From Candidatus Nomurabacteria bacterium (GTDB lineage Bacteria > Patescibacteriota > Minisyncoccia > Phycocordibacterales > SBAW01), in NCBI GenBank assembly GCA_943355135.1, contig CALREG010000008.1:1-24365 (forward strand): a stretch of 24,365 nucleotides of DNA. Direction: 5' to 3'. The notes below the pieces were generated by a model. That model made no database searches. It was not told the DNA's origin and saw only the letters and a list, made by a program, of their open reading frames with translations. Below are positions 14,839 through 22,794 of this stretch, piece after piece. A program made the position numbers and the translations under genes. How positions within the stretch are numbered: the first letter of the stretch is position 1; each line of letters starts with the position of its first letter.

Positions 14839-16159
14839 ACCAGCGGGATTTCAGTTCAAATAGTGCAACAGCTGCTGCAACAAGCAAGAAGCCCTCGACC
14901 GGCACGCGATAGCGGGCATTACTGACGGGGCCCGTGAGGAGCGCAAAATAGAAGACTAGGCCGACCAACAAAAACGTCAGCGGATATATCTTTTTGCGCA
15001 GCAGTGTGTATACCCCAAATAGATACAGCGCCACGACACAAAGCCAAAACCCGCCCCCGGCCACTAACAACCCCACAGCAAGCCCGCCTTGGCGCAAGCC
15101 CGCAACAAGCTCCCCAACCTTGCCACTGAGTACTGCACCCGTGATGTTTGGTGGCGAGCTGAGTTCAACTCCAAAAAGCCGTACCGTGTCGCGCAGCCCG
15201 TCGGTGAGAAAGAACGGTATCGTCTTGAATATATGAAAGAACGCGTAATCAGCCTCGTGCCCGCGGACCACACTCCAAAAAACCGCACTAAACTCTCCCG
15301 CGCGCGCGAGCGAAAGACGCTCCGCTGCAGGCAGTCTACTTTGGCGCCCCGCAAAGTCCTGCAGTGTCTGTAGCCCCTCTGGCGTGGGATGGTACTTCAT
15401 ATACTCCGGCGCGTTGTACGCCGCCAAGTTGTATGAGCCGACCGAGGAGATGCTCCATGTATTAAACAGCGCGTGATTCCGCGCCATCCACGGCGCGATT
15501 ACTACAACCATCGTCGCAACGAGTATGAGCGACAGCAACACCAACTGGCGCCACGGCACACGAGCGACTAGCAAGTAGCCGACGTAGAGCAGGGGTAGAA
15601 ATTCGGCTATCGGCCGCACCAACACCGCAATGCCGAGCACCAGCCCGGTAGCAGCAATCCATAGGTATGAGCGCCTCCGTGCACTCTCGGCCAACAAGAC
15701 CAGCGAGCCGAGGAACAAACAAGTAAATAGTGAATCAGAAAGTAGTGTTGAGGATGCAAACAAACGGATAGGCTCTAGCGTAAAGAGTATTGCCCCCCAC
15801 CATGCCGCGCGCTCATGGTATGATCGCAACAATATATAGAGCAGAACAGGCGCAACACTGACGAGTACGGCTTGTACCAGCAGGACCACTACCCAGTTAT
15901 GAAAAATAGCAAACAGCGCCGCGAGAAATGCCGGATACCCTGGCGCACGGAAGCTGTCTGGAGAAAACGGCTCTATTTGTGAAAAAGAGAAGACGTGGTG
16001 GTTGTACATATTTTCTGCGAGCAGTACATAGCCCTTGGCATCACCCGTGAGCCGTACAGGGTCGAGCCCCTGCTGCTGCGCAAAGAAAATGGCCACGCCA
16101 CAGGCCGCGAGGCCTACGACCAAAGAAAATCCCCAAAGCGTCACTAATTTTTTGCTCAT
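14819..16159 (-). CDS. PMT/ArnT-like polytopic glycosyltransferase
   Basis: This 446-residue protein has about ten to eleven membrane helices. The first external loop holds an acidic motif, LTGDAKGYVLLAENM (38-52), followed by FRAPGYPAFLAALF, as in GT39/GT83-type (PMT_2) enzymes that use polyprenyl-phosphate sugars as donors. ILVRP-like and APWMARN motifs follow, as in ArnT relatives. It probably transfers a sugar to protein or glycan at the outer face of the membrane. Its ATG overlaps the TGA of the methyltransferase gene by four bases (ATGA), indicating coupled translation. Confidence 0.85.
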   Translation of the reverse strand: MSKKLVTLWGFSLVVGLAACGVAIFFAQQQGLDPVRLTGDAKGYVLLAENMYNHHVFSFSQIEPFSPDSFRAPGYPAFLAALFAIFHNWVVVLLVQAVLVSVAPVLLYILLRSYHERAAWWGAILFTLEPIRLFASSTLLSDSLFTCLFLGSLVLLAESARRRSYLWIAATGLVLGIAVLVRPIAEFLPLLYVGYLLVARVPWRQLVLLSLILVATMVVVIAPWMARNHALFNTWSISSVGSYNLAAYNAPEYMKYHPTPEGLQTLQDFAGRQSRLPAAERLSLARAGEFSAVFWSVVRGHEADYAFFHIFKTIPFFLTDGLRDTVRLFGVELSSPPNITGAVLSGKVGELVAGLRQGGLAVGLLVAGGGFWLCVVALYLFGVYTLLRKKIYPLTFLLVGLVFYFALLTGPVSNARYRVPVEGFLLVAAAVALFELKSRWYDKASQ

Positions 16160-16887
16160 ACTTTTTTTGCGACCGCCACCACAGACACACCAAACGGCAG
16201 TGGTATCAAGCGGAGTAAAAATCGCTCTGCACCAAACAGTGCGCTCAATACTCCGTTGAGCAATGCGGGTGTCGCGGAGAAGTCGCTCCCCTCCTTGCGG
16301 ATACCGAGCGCTTTGGTGGCAAGGCGTACCAGCGCAATAGCGGGGAACAAAAAGAAATTGTAGTAACTTACAAATTGCGGCTCCAGCCCCGCTTCGCGCA
16401 GACGCGCACTGAGTTCATAGCGGCGATAACGACGGTAGTGATGAGCGAGCTCGTCATGCTTGCTCCACAAAAAACTAAATGCAGGAACGGTGATGAGTAC
16501 TATGCCGTTTGGTGCGAGCACACGGGCGACTTCGTGCAGCGCCGCCGTGTCGTTCTGCAAGTGTTCAAGCACATCGAGCATGGTCACGACCGCATAGTGA
16601 TTAGCAGGCACTACTGAGGACGGAAACGATGACTCAATAACTCGCACGTTTGGTGCAACTTCTTTTGCAATAGTAATAGCCTCGGGCGCGCTCTCTAGGC
16701 CATCAACGGCAAACCCGAGCTTGGCAAACAAAGCCGCGTTGAGCCCCGTGCCCATGCCGACATCGAGCAGTGAACCTTTCTGTGATGCAAACCGCCCAAG
16801 CATGCTGATGATAATCTTGCGGCGGCCGCGGAACCACCAGTGAGTCCCTTCTACCTGCGCCATTTCTGCATACAGAGGTGATTCCAT
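16156..16887 (-). CDS. Class I SAM-dependent methyltransferase
   Basis: The start is placed at 16885-16887 (MESPLYAEMAQVEGTHWWFRGRR), one base after the GT2 stop, because upstream codons overlap that gene. Residues 39-48 carry the SAM-binding loop LLDVGMGTGLN, then GLESAP at the acidic position and a typical MLDVLEHLQND motif IV-like region (103-113). The N-terminal THWWFRGRR and a hydrophobic C-terminal stretch (FVSYYNFFLFPAIALVRL) match methyltransferases found in polysaccharide clusters, often acting on lipid-linked sugars. The protein has 243 residues. The exact substrate is not deducible. Confidence 0.88.
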   Translation of the reverse strand: MESPLYAEMAQVEGTHWWFRGRRKIIISMLGRFASQKGSLLDVGMGTGLNAALFAKLGFAVDGLESAPEAITIAKEVAPNVRVIESSFPSSVVPANHYAVVTMLDVLEHLQNDTAALHEVARVLAPNGIVLITVPAFSFLWSKHDELAHHYRRYRRYELSARLREAGLEPQFVSYYNFFLFPAIALVRLATKALGIRKEGSDFSATPALLNGVLSALFGAERFLLRLIPLPFGVSVVAVAKKV

Positions 16888-16888
16888 A

Positions 16889-17629
16889 TTAGTTTCGGTA
16901 ATAGCCTGCAACTGAGCGGCCAAGAATGCGCGCGAGTCCGAAGAGTGAGCGGAAGATCTCGCGCAGCGGCCGAATACGCGAGTCGGCATCGTCGGTCCAC
17001 ACAACGGGTATTTCTATAAACTTGTGTTTGCGCTTGTGTGCTACGTAGATAATTTCTGCCTCGGCGACAACGTACGGCTCGTACTGGTGCTTAAAAATGT
17101 CGTGTGCCGCCTCTCGACGAAACATCTTAAATCCGAGCGCAAAGTCGGTGATGCTCCACATCCAAAAAAGAGAACGGGTGAGATATAAAAATCCATAGCC
17201 CAAAAACACACGCAAGGGAGGCTGCCACACGACAATATGCGACTGTGGCAGCTCGCGGCTGCCAAACACCGCCGCAAGCTTCGGGTCGGCACCAAACGCC
17301 TCGACACAGCGGCCGATTGCCTCCTCGGCGACCGAGCCATCTGCATCGGTTTCTAAAATAAGCTCGCCGCGCGCGGAGAGGATGCCGTGCTTCACCGCAG
17401 GCGCGCGGCCACGGTTGATACCGTCGGCCATCACCACCAACTCTGGGTGGGCGTGCTGCAAATTTTTGAGCATCGACACCGTGCCGTCACGGCTACCATC
17501 GTCTACCACCACCACCTCAAACGGGCGCCCCAGCGTAGGCAAATAGGCAAAGAGCTTTTGGAGCGTTGGGGGCAGCCGACGCTCCTCGTTGTAGGCGGGT
17601 ATAACTATAGAAAGATAGGGCACAGACAT
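16889..17629 (-). CDS. GT2 glycosyltransferase, dolichyl-phosphate glucosyltransferase-like
   Basis: The 246-residue GT-A enzyme begins YLSIVIPAYNEERRLPPTL and has VVVDDGSRDGT, NRGRAPAVKHGILSARGELILETDADGS (the DAD supplies the metal-binding DxD) and FKMFRREAA. These features match GT2 enzymes that make polyprenyl-phosphate-hexose from a nucleotide sugar at the inner membrane face. The product would serve as donor for the PMT-like protein, with GtrA as candidate flippase. It is the first gene of the murB-ending operon and shares a 30-base divergent promoter region with the plus-strand gtrA. Confidence 0.9.
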   Translation of the reverse strand: MSVPYLSIVIPAYNEERRLPPTLQKLFAYLPTLGRPFEVVVVDDGSRDGTVSMLKNLQHAHPELVVMADGINRGRAPAVKHGILSARGELILETDADGSVAEEAIGRCVEAFGADPKLAAVFGSRELPQSHIVVWQPPLRVFLGYGFLYLTRSLFWMWSITDFALGFKMFRREAAHDIFKHQYEPYVVAEAEIIYVAHKRKHKFIEIPVVWTDDADSRIRPLREIFRSLFGLARILGRSVAGYYRN

Positions 17630-17632
17630 AGC

Positions 17633-17653
17633 GCTTTAAAGCCAGTATACTGG
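17633..17653. promoter_or_regulatory. Symmetric divergent promoter
   Basis: Only 30 bases separate the divergent start codons. They hold two palindromes: GCTTTAAAGC (17633-17642) and CCAGTATACTGG (17642-17653). The second carries TATACT on both strands, 8 bases before the plus-strand ATG and 14 before the minus-strand ATG. CAGACA lies 17 bases upstream on the plus strand as a weak -35. Confidence 0.5.
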
Positions 17654-17659
17654 TTCAGT

Positions 17660-18115
17660 ATGGCTGACGAGCTCGATATTGTCACGGCGCCAGAGAGCGA
17701 AGCAAGCGCCACTCTCTCGCTTGCGGGCGGGCGCGGGATGCAGGAGTTTATACGCTACTTTATGGCGTCTCTTATAGCTTTGATAGTCGACGTCGGGGCT
17801 CTGTATATCCTCACCAGCCAACTTGGAGTGTCGTACCTATATTCGGGAGCGATAGCATTTTTGCTCGGGCTTACGATTGTATACCTCTTGAGTATCTTTT
17901 GGGTATTCGAAAAGCGCACCTCCATGCACATGGGGGTCGAATTTTTACTCTTTGCGCTTATCGGCGTTGTTGGGCTTGGTATAAATGAAGGCGTGCTCTA
18001 TGTGCTCACGGGCATCTTTGGGGCGTACTACCTGTTTTCAAAAGTGGCGAGCGTCGTGGTGGTCTTTTCGTGGAACTTTTTAGCTCGCAAGTATCTCCTG
18101 TTTTCCTCTCAATGA
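17660..18115 (+). CDS. GtrA-family membrane protein
   Basis: The ATG at 17660 gives a 151-residue protein; the open frame upstream runs through the GT2 gene and is not coding. After a 25-residue acidic N-terminus come four membrane helices with the family pattern FIRYFMASLIALIVDVGALY near residue 30, LLSIFWVFEKR, and the ending FSWNFLARKYLLF. It is a second candidate flippase and is only distantly similar to the one at 14353-14838. Its stop overlaps the next ATG (ATGA), so the two genes are translationally coupled. A TATACT box eight bases upstream suggests a leaderless mRNA. Confidence 0.88.
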   Translation: MADELDIVTAPESEASATLSLAGGRGMQEFIRYFMASLIALIVDVGALYILTSQLGVSYLYSGAIAFLLGLTIVYLLSIFWVFEKRTSMHMGVEFLLFALIGVVGLGINEGVLYVLTGIFGAYYLFSKVASVVVVFSWNFLARKYLLFSSQ

Positions 18116-19662
18116 AAAAAGTTGCCGTTATCATCGGCGCCGGCCCTGCCGGACTTACCGCCGCTTATGAGCTCCTGGAGCGCACCGACATCACTCCACT
18201 GATTATAGAGCGCAACCCGACCTATGTCGGTGGCATCTCCCGCACCGAACAATACAAAGGCAACCGCATCGACATCGGTGGACACCGCTTCTTCTCCAAA
18301 TCTGACCGTGTTATGCAGTGGTGGGCAAACATACTCCCCGTCGCCGCAGACGCGAGCGTGGGTGACATCACCTACCAAAACTCCCGCCGCGCACTGACCG
18401 AAGGCTTGCGCCATGCAACAGAGGCAGACGGCAACAATGTGATGTTGGTGCGCCCGCGCAAGACGCGCATTGTCTACGGCGGGCAATTCTTCGCCTACCC
18501 TATTGAGCTTTCGGTGGACACCCTGCGTAAGCTGGGACTTATTAAAGTGATTAAAATAGGTGTCACGTATGTATGGGCAACACTCTTCCCTATCCGGCCG
18601 GAGGTGACGCTCGAGGACTTTTTTATAAACCGCTTCGGCAAGGAGCTGTACGAAACGTTCTTTAAGTCCTATACCGAAAAGGTGTGGGGCACGGCCTGCA
18701 AGGACATGACCGCCGAGTGGGGCGCACAGCGGGTCAAAGGGCTTTCTATTACTAAAGCCATCAGCCATGCTCTGCGCAAAATATTTAAAACCGGTCCGCT
18801 CTCAGGCAAGGGTGTGGAGACCTCGCTTATCGAGCAGTTCCTCTACCCGTCGCTCGGCCCCGGCTTTATGTGGGAAACTGCCGTCACAAAAATAAAAGAA
18901 ATGGGCGGCGAAATCCGTATGGGATGCGAAGTTCTGGAAGTTGTGCAGGATAACAACCGTATCAGTGCGGTACGCGTACGCAACAGCGATGGGAGCGAGG
19001 AGACTATTGCCGCAGACTACTGCTTCTCTACCACTGACATCCGCGCGCTCGGGCGGATGCTCAAGCCGGCTCCCGCTGCAAAAGCGCTAGAGGCGATGAG
19101 CGGTCTGCAGTATCGCGACTTCATCAGTGTTGGCCTCCTACTTAAGAGCAAACCACAAGAGCACGGTGCTCCATTGACCGACACGTGGGTCTATATCCAC
19201 GAGCCCGGCGTACATTTGGGGCGCGTGCAGTTCTTCCACAACTGGAGCCCCTACCTCGTGGCAGACCCCGCGCACGGATGGGTGGGGCTGGAATACTTTT
19301 GTAACGAAGGCGACGAACTATGGAGTATGCAAGATGCTGATTTGATTGCACTTGCAACCGACGAGCTACAAGCAGTGGGTCTGCGGCAGGATATAGAAGT
19401 CATCGGTGGCTATGTCTTGCGCGAGCCGAAAGCGTATCCCGCCTACACCGGCACGTACGAAAACTTTGCCGACATCCGCGAGCACCTAGACGCAATAGAA
19501 AATCTCTTCCCCATCGGACGCAACGGCATGCACCGCTACAACAACCAAGACCACTCGATGCTCGCGGCGATGACGGCGGTGGATAACATTGCAGCAGGGG
19601 TGACTGACAAATCAAACCTCTGGTCCATCAACACGGAACAGGAGTACCACGAGTCTAAATAA
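18112..19662 (+). CDS. FAD-dependent oxidoreductase, UDP-galactopyranose-mutase/amine-oxidase-like
   Basis: The 516 residues start at the ATG that overlaps the gtrA stop. The N-terminus is a textbook dinucleotide fold, KVAVIIGAGPAGLTAAYELL, with Glu at the end of the second strand (LIIERN). It is followed by GGISRT and IDIGGHRFFSKSDRV. The C-terminus carries FPIGRNGMHRYNNQDHSM, typical of a family of FAD proteins found in polysaccharide clusters of many bacteria. It resembles protoporphyrinogen oxidase and Glf, but heme genes are absent and the context is glycan synthesis. I infer a redox or mutase step on a nucleotide- or lipid-linked sugar. The coupled GtrA suggests a membrane-linked substrate. 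Confidence 0.85.
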   Translation: MKKVAVIIGAGPAGLTAAYELLERTDITPLIIERNPTYVGGISRTEQYKGNRIDIGGHRFFSKSDRVMQWWANILPVAADASVGDITYQNSRRALTEGLRHATEADGNNVMLVRPRKTRIVYGGQFFAYPIELSVDTLRKLGLIKVIKIGVTYVWATLFPIRPEVTLEDFFINRFGKELYETFFKSYTEKVWGTACKDMTAEWGAQRVKGLSITKAISHALRKIFKTGPLSGKGVETSLIEQFLYPSLGPGFMWETAVTKIKEMGGEIRMGCEVLEVVQDNNRISAVRVRNSDGSEETIAADYCFSTTDIRALGRMLKPAPAAKALEAMSGLQYRDFISVGLLLKSKPQEHGAPLTDTWVYIHEPGVHLGRVQFFHNWSPYLVADPAHGWVGLEYFCNEGDELWSMQDADLIALATDELQAVGLRQDIEVIGGYVLREPKAYPAYTGTYENFADIREHLDAIENLFPIGRNGMHRYNNQDHSMLAAMTAVDNIAAGVTDKSNLWSINTEQEYHESK

Positions 19663-19693
19663 AAAAATCGGCCACATAAAAGTGTAGCCGATT
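19655..19693 (-). terminator. Intrinsic terminator of the nonulosonic acid operon
   Basis: A hairpin with stem AATCGGC/GCCGATT, plus an inner CAC/GTG pair, is followed on the minus strand by TTTTTTATTT. It begins 17 bases after the exonuclease stop and overlaps the end of the convergent oxidoreductase gene. There is no T-run on the plus strand. Confidence 0.8.
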
Positions 19694-19710
19694 AACAAGT
19701 ACGCGGAGTT

Positions 19711-20298
19711 CTAGGATGTGTGCCGCCTGAGCCCTCGAAGACCTTGAAGTATCGAGCGTGAATCGTTAAGCGCGTCGTGTGCACTCGGCGGAGGTTCCTC
19801 TCCAAAAGCGCGCGGGATAGTGCTTGAGAGGTACGTCGAGGTTGCAATCCCCTCCTTTTCAAACAACGACCTCACATCGCGTTTTTGCTCGTAGGAGAAA
19901 GGAAACGGGATACCGAGAAGTTTGGCATTGGCGCCCATAATCTCGAGATCCATTCCCCAGCAGTAGAGTCTGAGTCCTTGCGTCCATTGGAGAAACTTCT
20001 CCAACGCATCAGGGTATGACAGCCCCTGCGTGTCGACCGAGTGCTGGTCGATACCAGTGAGCTCCATGAAGTACTTGGAAAGGAGGGGGTTCTTCGTTGG
20101 CCGCACAAAGCACAAAAAACGATCAAGCTCGGCCAGATTATTACCATCCACCAGCACTGCACCAATCTGGACGATCTCGCGGTGCTCCCCTTCGCCACTC
20201 CAATGTCTTTCTCTCGCCCCTTCCCAGGTGGTGTACTCGGTATCGAAGCACACAAACCGTGCGGGCATGCTCAACGTTGTCATTGTTTCTTCTCTCAT
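19711..20298 (-). CDS. DEDDh-type 3'-5' exonuclease
   Basis: This 195-residue protein has the DEDDh catalytic set: Asp19 and Glu21 in FVCFDTEYTTWEG, Asp117 in YCWGMDLEIMG, and His174/Asp179 in AHDALNDSRS. The segment EIVQIGAVLVD is typical of ERI-1/KapD-like and RNase T-like members. Substrates of this family are 3' ends of RNA or DNA. The start codon overlaps the TGA of the upstream cytidylyltransferase gene by four bases, so it belongs to the sugar operon even though its function seems unrelated. An ATG five codons downstream (MTTLSMPARF) is an alternative start. Confidence 0.87.
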   Translation of the reverse strand: MREETMTTLSMPARFVCFDTEYTTWEGARERHWSGEGEHREIVQIGAVLVDGNNLAELDRFLCFVRPTKNPLLSKYFMELTGIDQHSVDTQGLSYPDALEKFLQWTQGLRLYCWGMDLEIMGANAKLLGIPFPFSYEQKRDVRSLFEKEGIATSTYLSSTIPRAFGEEPPPSAHDALNDSRSILQGLRGLRRHTS

Positions 20299-21035
20299 TG
20301 TTGTTGAGTATACCGCTCGCGCATGAGCATCTCTGCCAGCGCAAACTGTACTGGCGTATCGATATCGACCACATTACGTGCATCCACCTCAAACCCGAGT
20401 ATCACACGACCGGTCATAGAGTGGCCGCGAATAGTCGTCGATCTGATGGCGGACAGATACCCACCTGCGGCATAGGCCGCAGGCAGTGATTGCCATGGAA
20501 GATTAAACGGCTCTTTGATGCCGAATACTTCCTCCGACACAAATGGCCTAAGAATATTACCTTCCTTGAGTGCGTAGGTCTTGAGCGGATGAAGCGGAGC
20601 CTTGGTTACCGCGCGCACCGAGTCAGCTTGTGGGTTTTGTACCAAAAGCTCAATACCGTGGTCTATATCGCCGACGACCCGCAAGGGGCCGGTAGCGCGC
20701 AAGTGCAGCACAATATCGGGCACGTATCCCTCTTGGTTTTTGAGCCAGGAGAGTGCGTGCTCAAATACTGGTAAATCGGGGGTGGTGTCCCCCGATATAT
20801 TGGCGGGCCGTATAAACGGCACTTCAGCGCCCCATTGGCGCGCAACCGCTGCTATTTCCTCGTCATCAGTCGATACGAGGATACGATTGATCTGCTGGGA
20901 CTTTTTTGCTTCTTCGATAGTCCACGCGATGAGTGGCTTTCCGCAGAACAACTTTATGTTCTTGCGAGGGATACCCTTCGAGCCTCCCCGCGCTGGGATA
21001 AGCGCGACAACTTTACTCCTATGTGGCGCGTCCAT
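20295..21035 (-). CDS. neuA: CMP-nonulosonic acid cytidylyltransferase (NeuA-like), copy 1
   Basis: Enzymes of this family activate sialic-type acids with CTP, releasing pyrophosphate. The 246 residues open with the nucleotide-binding VVALIPARGGSKGIPRKNIK and contain CGKPLIAWTI, VSTDDEEIA, RPANISGDTTPDLPVFEHAL, HLRATGPLR (canonical TSPLR is altered to TGPLR) and NVVDIDTP, which carries the metal-binding Asp. Which nonulosonic acid (sialic, legionaminic or pseudaminic) is used cannot be told. It is closely related to the copy directly upstream, from which it is separated by 46 bases. Confidence 0.88.
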   Translation of the reverse strand: MDAPHRSKVVALIPARGGSKGIPRKNIKLFCGKPLIAWTIEEAKKSQQINRILVSTDDEEIAAVARQWGAEVPFIRPANISGDTTPDLPVFEHALSWLKNQEGYVPDIVLHLRATGPLRVVGDIDHGIELLVQNPQADSVRAVTKAPLHPLKTYALKEGNILRPFVSEEVFGIKEPFNLPWQSLPAAYAAGGYLSAIRSTTIRGHSMTGRVILGFEVDARNVVDIDTPVQFALAEMLMRERYTQQQ

Positions 21036-21081
21036 GCGCTCCTCCTATGATGATGAACTCTGCGAGAGAGCATAGCGCACT

Positions 21082-21822
21082 TTACGTCACTACGCCATTG
21101 AGCCTCTTTTGCATGAGCAACTCTGCCAGCGCAAACTGTACTGGCGTGTCGATATCAACTACGTTCCCCGCATCCACCTCGAACCCGAGCATTGCCTCGC
21201 CACAAATCGAATGTTTAGAAAGTATGGTTGTTGGCCGTATGACAGAGAGGTACCCGCCCGTGGCATACGCCCGCGGTAGCTCTTGCCAAGGCATATTGTA
21301 GGGTTGTTTTATCCCAAACACCGTCTCTGGGACAAACGGTGCTAGCACATTATGGTCGGCTAACGTGTAAGTCTTGAGTGGGTGAAGCGACGCCTTGGTC
21401 ACCGCGCGTACCGAGTCGGCTTGAGGATTTTGCAACATAAGTTCTATGCCCCGATCGATGTCCGACGCGACCCGTAATGGGCTGTTGGGTCGTAAGTGCA
21501 AAACAATATCCGGTACATAGTCCTCGTGTTCTTTGAGCCAAAGTAGTGCATGTTCAAAGACAGGTAGATCAAGAGTCAGATCTCCAGCAATTTCCTTTGG
21601 GCGCATAAAAGGCACCTCCGCGCCGTATTGTCGGGCTATATCGGCAATCTCCTCGTCATCAGTCGAGACGATAATGCGGGTGATGTATTTAGATTTCTTA
21701 GCCTCCTCTATTGTCCAAGCCATCAAAGGTTTGCCACAAAAGAGCTTTATATTTTTACGCGGAACGCCCTTTGACCCTCCTCGCGCTGGGATAAGCGCGA
21801 GAACTTTAATTTCCTTGTCCAT
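21082..21822 (-). CDS. neuA: CMP-nonulosonic acid cytidylyltransferase (NeuA-like), copy 2
   Basis: The start is set at the ATG at 21820-21822 (MDKEIKVLALIPARGGSKG); upstream codons belong to the end of the neuB frame. The protein is 246 residues long, colinear with copy 1 and mostly identical. Motifs include RGGSKGVPRKN, VSTDDEEIADIARQYGAEVPF, HLRPNSPLR (closer to the canonical TSPLR than copy 1) and NVVDIDTPVQ. The neuB stop lies 17 bases inside this gene. Tandem copies suggest a recent duplication, perhaps with split specificity. Confidence 0.9.
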   Translation of the reverse strand: MDKEIKVLALIPARGGSKGVPRKNIKLFCGKPLMAWTIEEAKKSKYITRIIVSTDDEEIADIARQYGAEVPFMRPKEIAGDLTLDLPVFEHALLWLKEHEDYVPDIVLHLRPNSPLRVASDIDRGIELMLQNPQADSVRAVTKASLHPLKTYTLADHNVLAPFVPETVFGIKQPYNMPWQELPRAYATGGYLSVIRPTTILSKHSICGEAMLGFEVDAGNVVDIDTPVQFALAELLMQKRLNGVVT

Positions 21823-22780
21823 GTTCTTCCCAATTATACAACCAGCCCCCTTTTCCATCAGGACTCGCAAAACGGCCGCGGTAGTAATCGCGATTAAGGA
21901 GCTCAGTATGCCCCATCTCACGCACAGGCGTACCTACTGCAACCCGCCAGCCCGGATGCTCGGCATCGAGTCGGCGTATTTGTTCATTTTTAGAAAGTGC
22001 GCGGAATTCCGAAAGCTCGCGAAGCATCGCAGGAGTAATAGAGACAGGGCCATCTTTCGTCTGGTCTTCGGCGAGGATAGTAAAATGTCGTTCGATATAG
22101 TCTGCACCGAGCGCAAGCGCGACTTTGGCAGCAACGATTCCGTTGTCCTTAACTTTGGTGTGATCGGACCATCCGACCTCGGGGGTAAATTGTCTCAGCC
22201 ACTCCATACGAGATAAGTGACAGTTCTCAAGCGCATTAGGGTAGCTGGTGACACAATGCAAAAAAATGAAGCGTTTACCGAGGCTCTTCATAAGCTCTGC
22301 TGTCTTTCGTATCTCATCATCATAGGTTGCACCAGTCGAGATAATAAAATTGTCGAAATACTCTGCCAACTCGCGCAGCATCGGATAGCTCGCGCAATCA
22401 TAACTTGCGACCTTAATCCATTTACCGGGGACCTTCGGCCCCGCAACCTCTTTAATACGATGGCGCGAGAAAATGGTCGTCATAGGAGTAACGCCAAACT
22501 CATGGCATGTATCGATAAAGAATTGATGGTCATCGAGTGTGAGGTCGAGCTTAGAGAGTCGCTCTACCTCAGGTGCATGGGGGCGCTTTATAGCGGTGCG
22601 AATACCCGAGGAGTGTACCTCTCCTTCTTCAAACCTCTCCCGTTTTGGAACGTCCGCCGACCATATAGACTGCATTTTGACGATGTCGGCCCCATTTTGG
22701 GCAGCAGCCTTGACCATCTCGCGGACAGTGTCACGCGAACCGTTATGATTTTGACATATTTCGACGATTATCTTTGCCAT
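21806..22780 (-). CDS. neuB: Nonulosonic acid synthase (NeuB-like) without SAF domain
   Basis: NeuB enzymes condense phosphoenolpyruvate with an N-acetylated hexosamine to give sialic, legionaminic or pseudaminic acid. The start is the ATG at 22778-22780 (MAKIIVEICQNHNG). The TIM-barrel signatures are EICQNHNG, GADIVKMQS, FIISTGATYDDE, HCVTSYPN and GWSDHT (His207), with ERHFTI supplying the second metal-binding His232. The 324 residues end soon after LNRDYYRGRFAS, where longer family members have RRSLVA and then a C-terminal SAF (antifreeze-like) domain of about 60 residues. That domain normally completes the neighbouring active site in the dimer, so its absence is notable. It overlaps the following neuA by 17 bases. 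Confidence 0.88.
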   Translation of the reverse strand: MAKIIVEICQNHNGSRDTVREMVKAAAQNGADIVKMQSIWSADVPKRERFEEGEVHSSGIRTAIKRPHAPEVERLSKLDLTLDDHQFFIDTCHEFGVTPMTTIFSRHRIKEVAGPKVPGKWIKVASYDCASYPMLRELAEYFDNFIISTGATYDDEIRKTAELMKSLGKRFIFLHCVTSYPNALENCHLSRMEWLRQFTPEVGWSDHTKVKDNGIVAAKVALALGADYIERHFTILAEDQTKDGPVSITPAMLRELSEFRALSKNEQIRRLDAEHPGWRVAVGTPVREMGHTELLNRDYYRGRFASPDGKGGWLYNWEEHGQGN

Positions 22781-22794
22781 ATATGCATGCGTAA

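Noticed and set aside
20775..20796. 8-bp perfect hairpin inside neuA copy 1 (ATCGGGGG/CCCCCGAT)
   Set aside because: The paralogue has the same protein length and similar residues without the palindrome, so this is not an insertion; probably chance in coding sequence.
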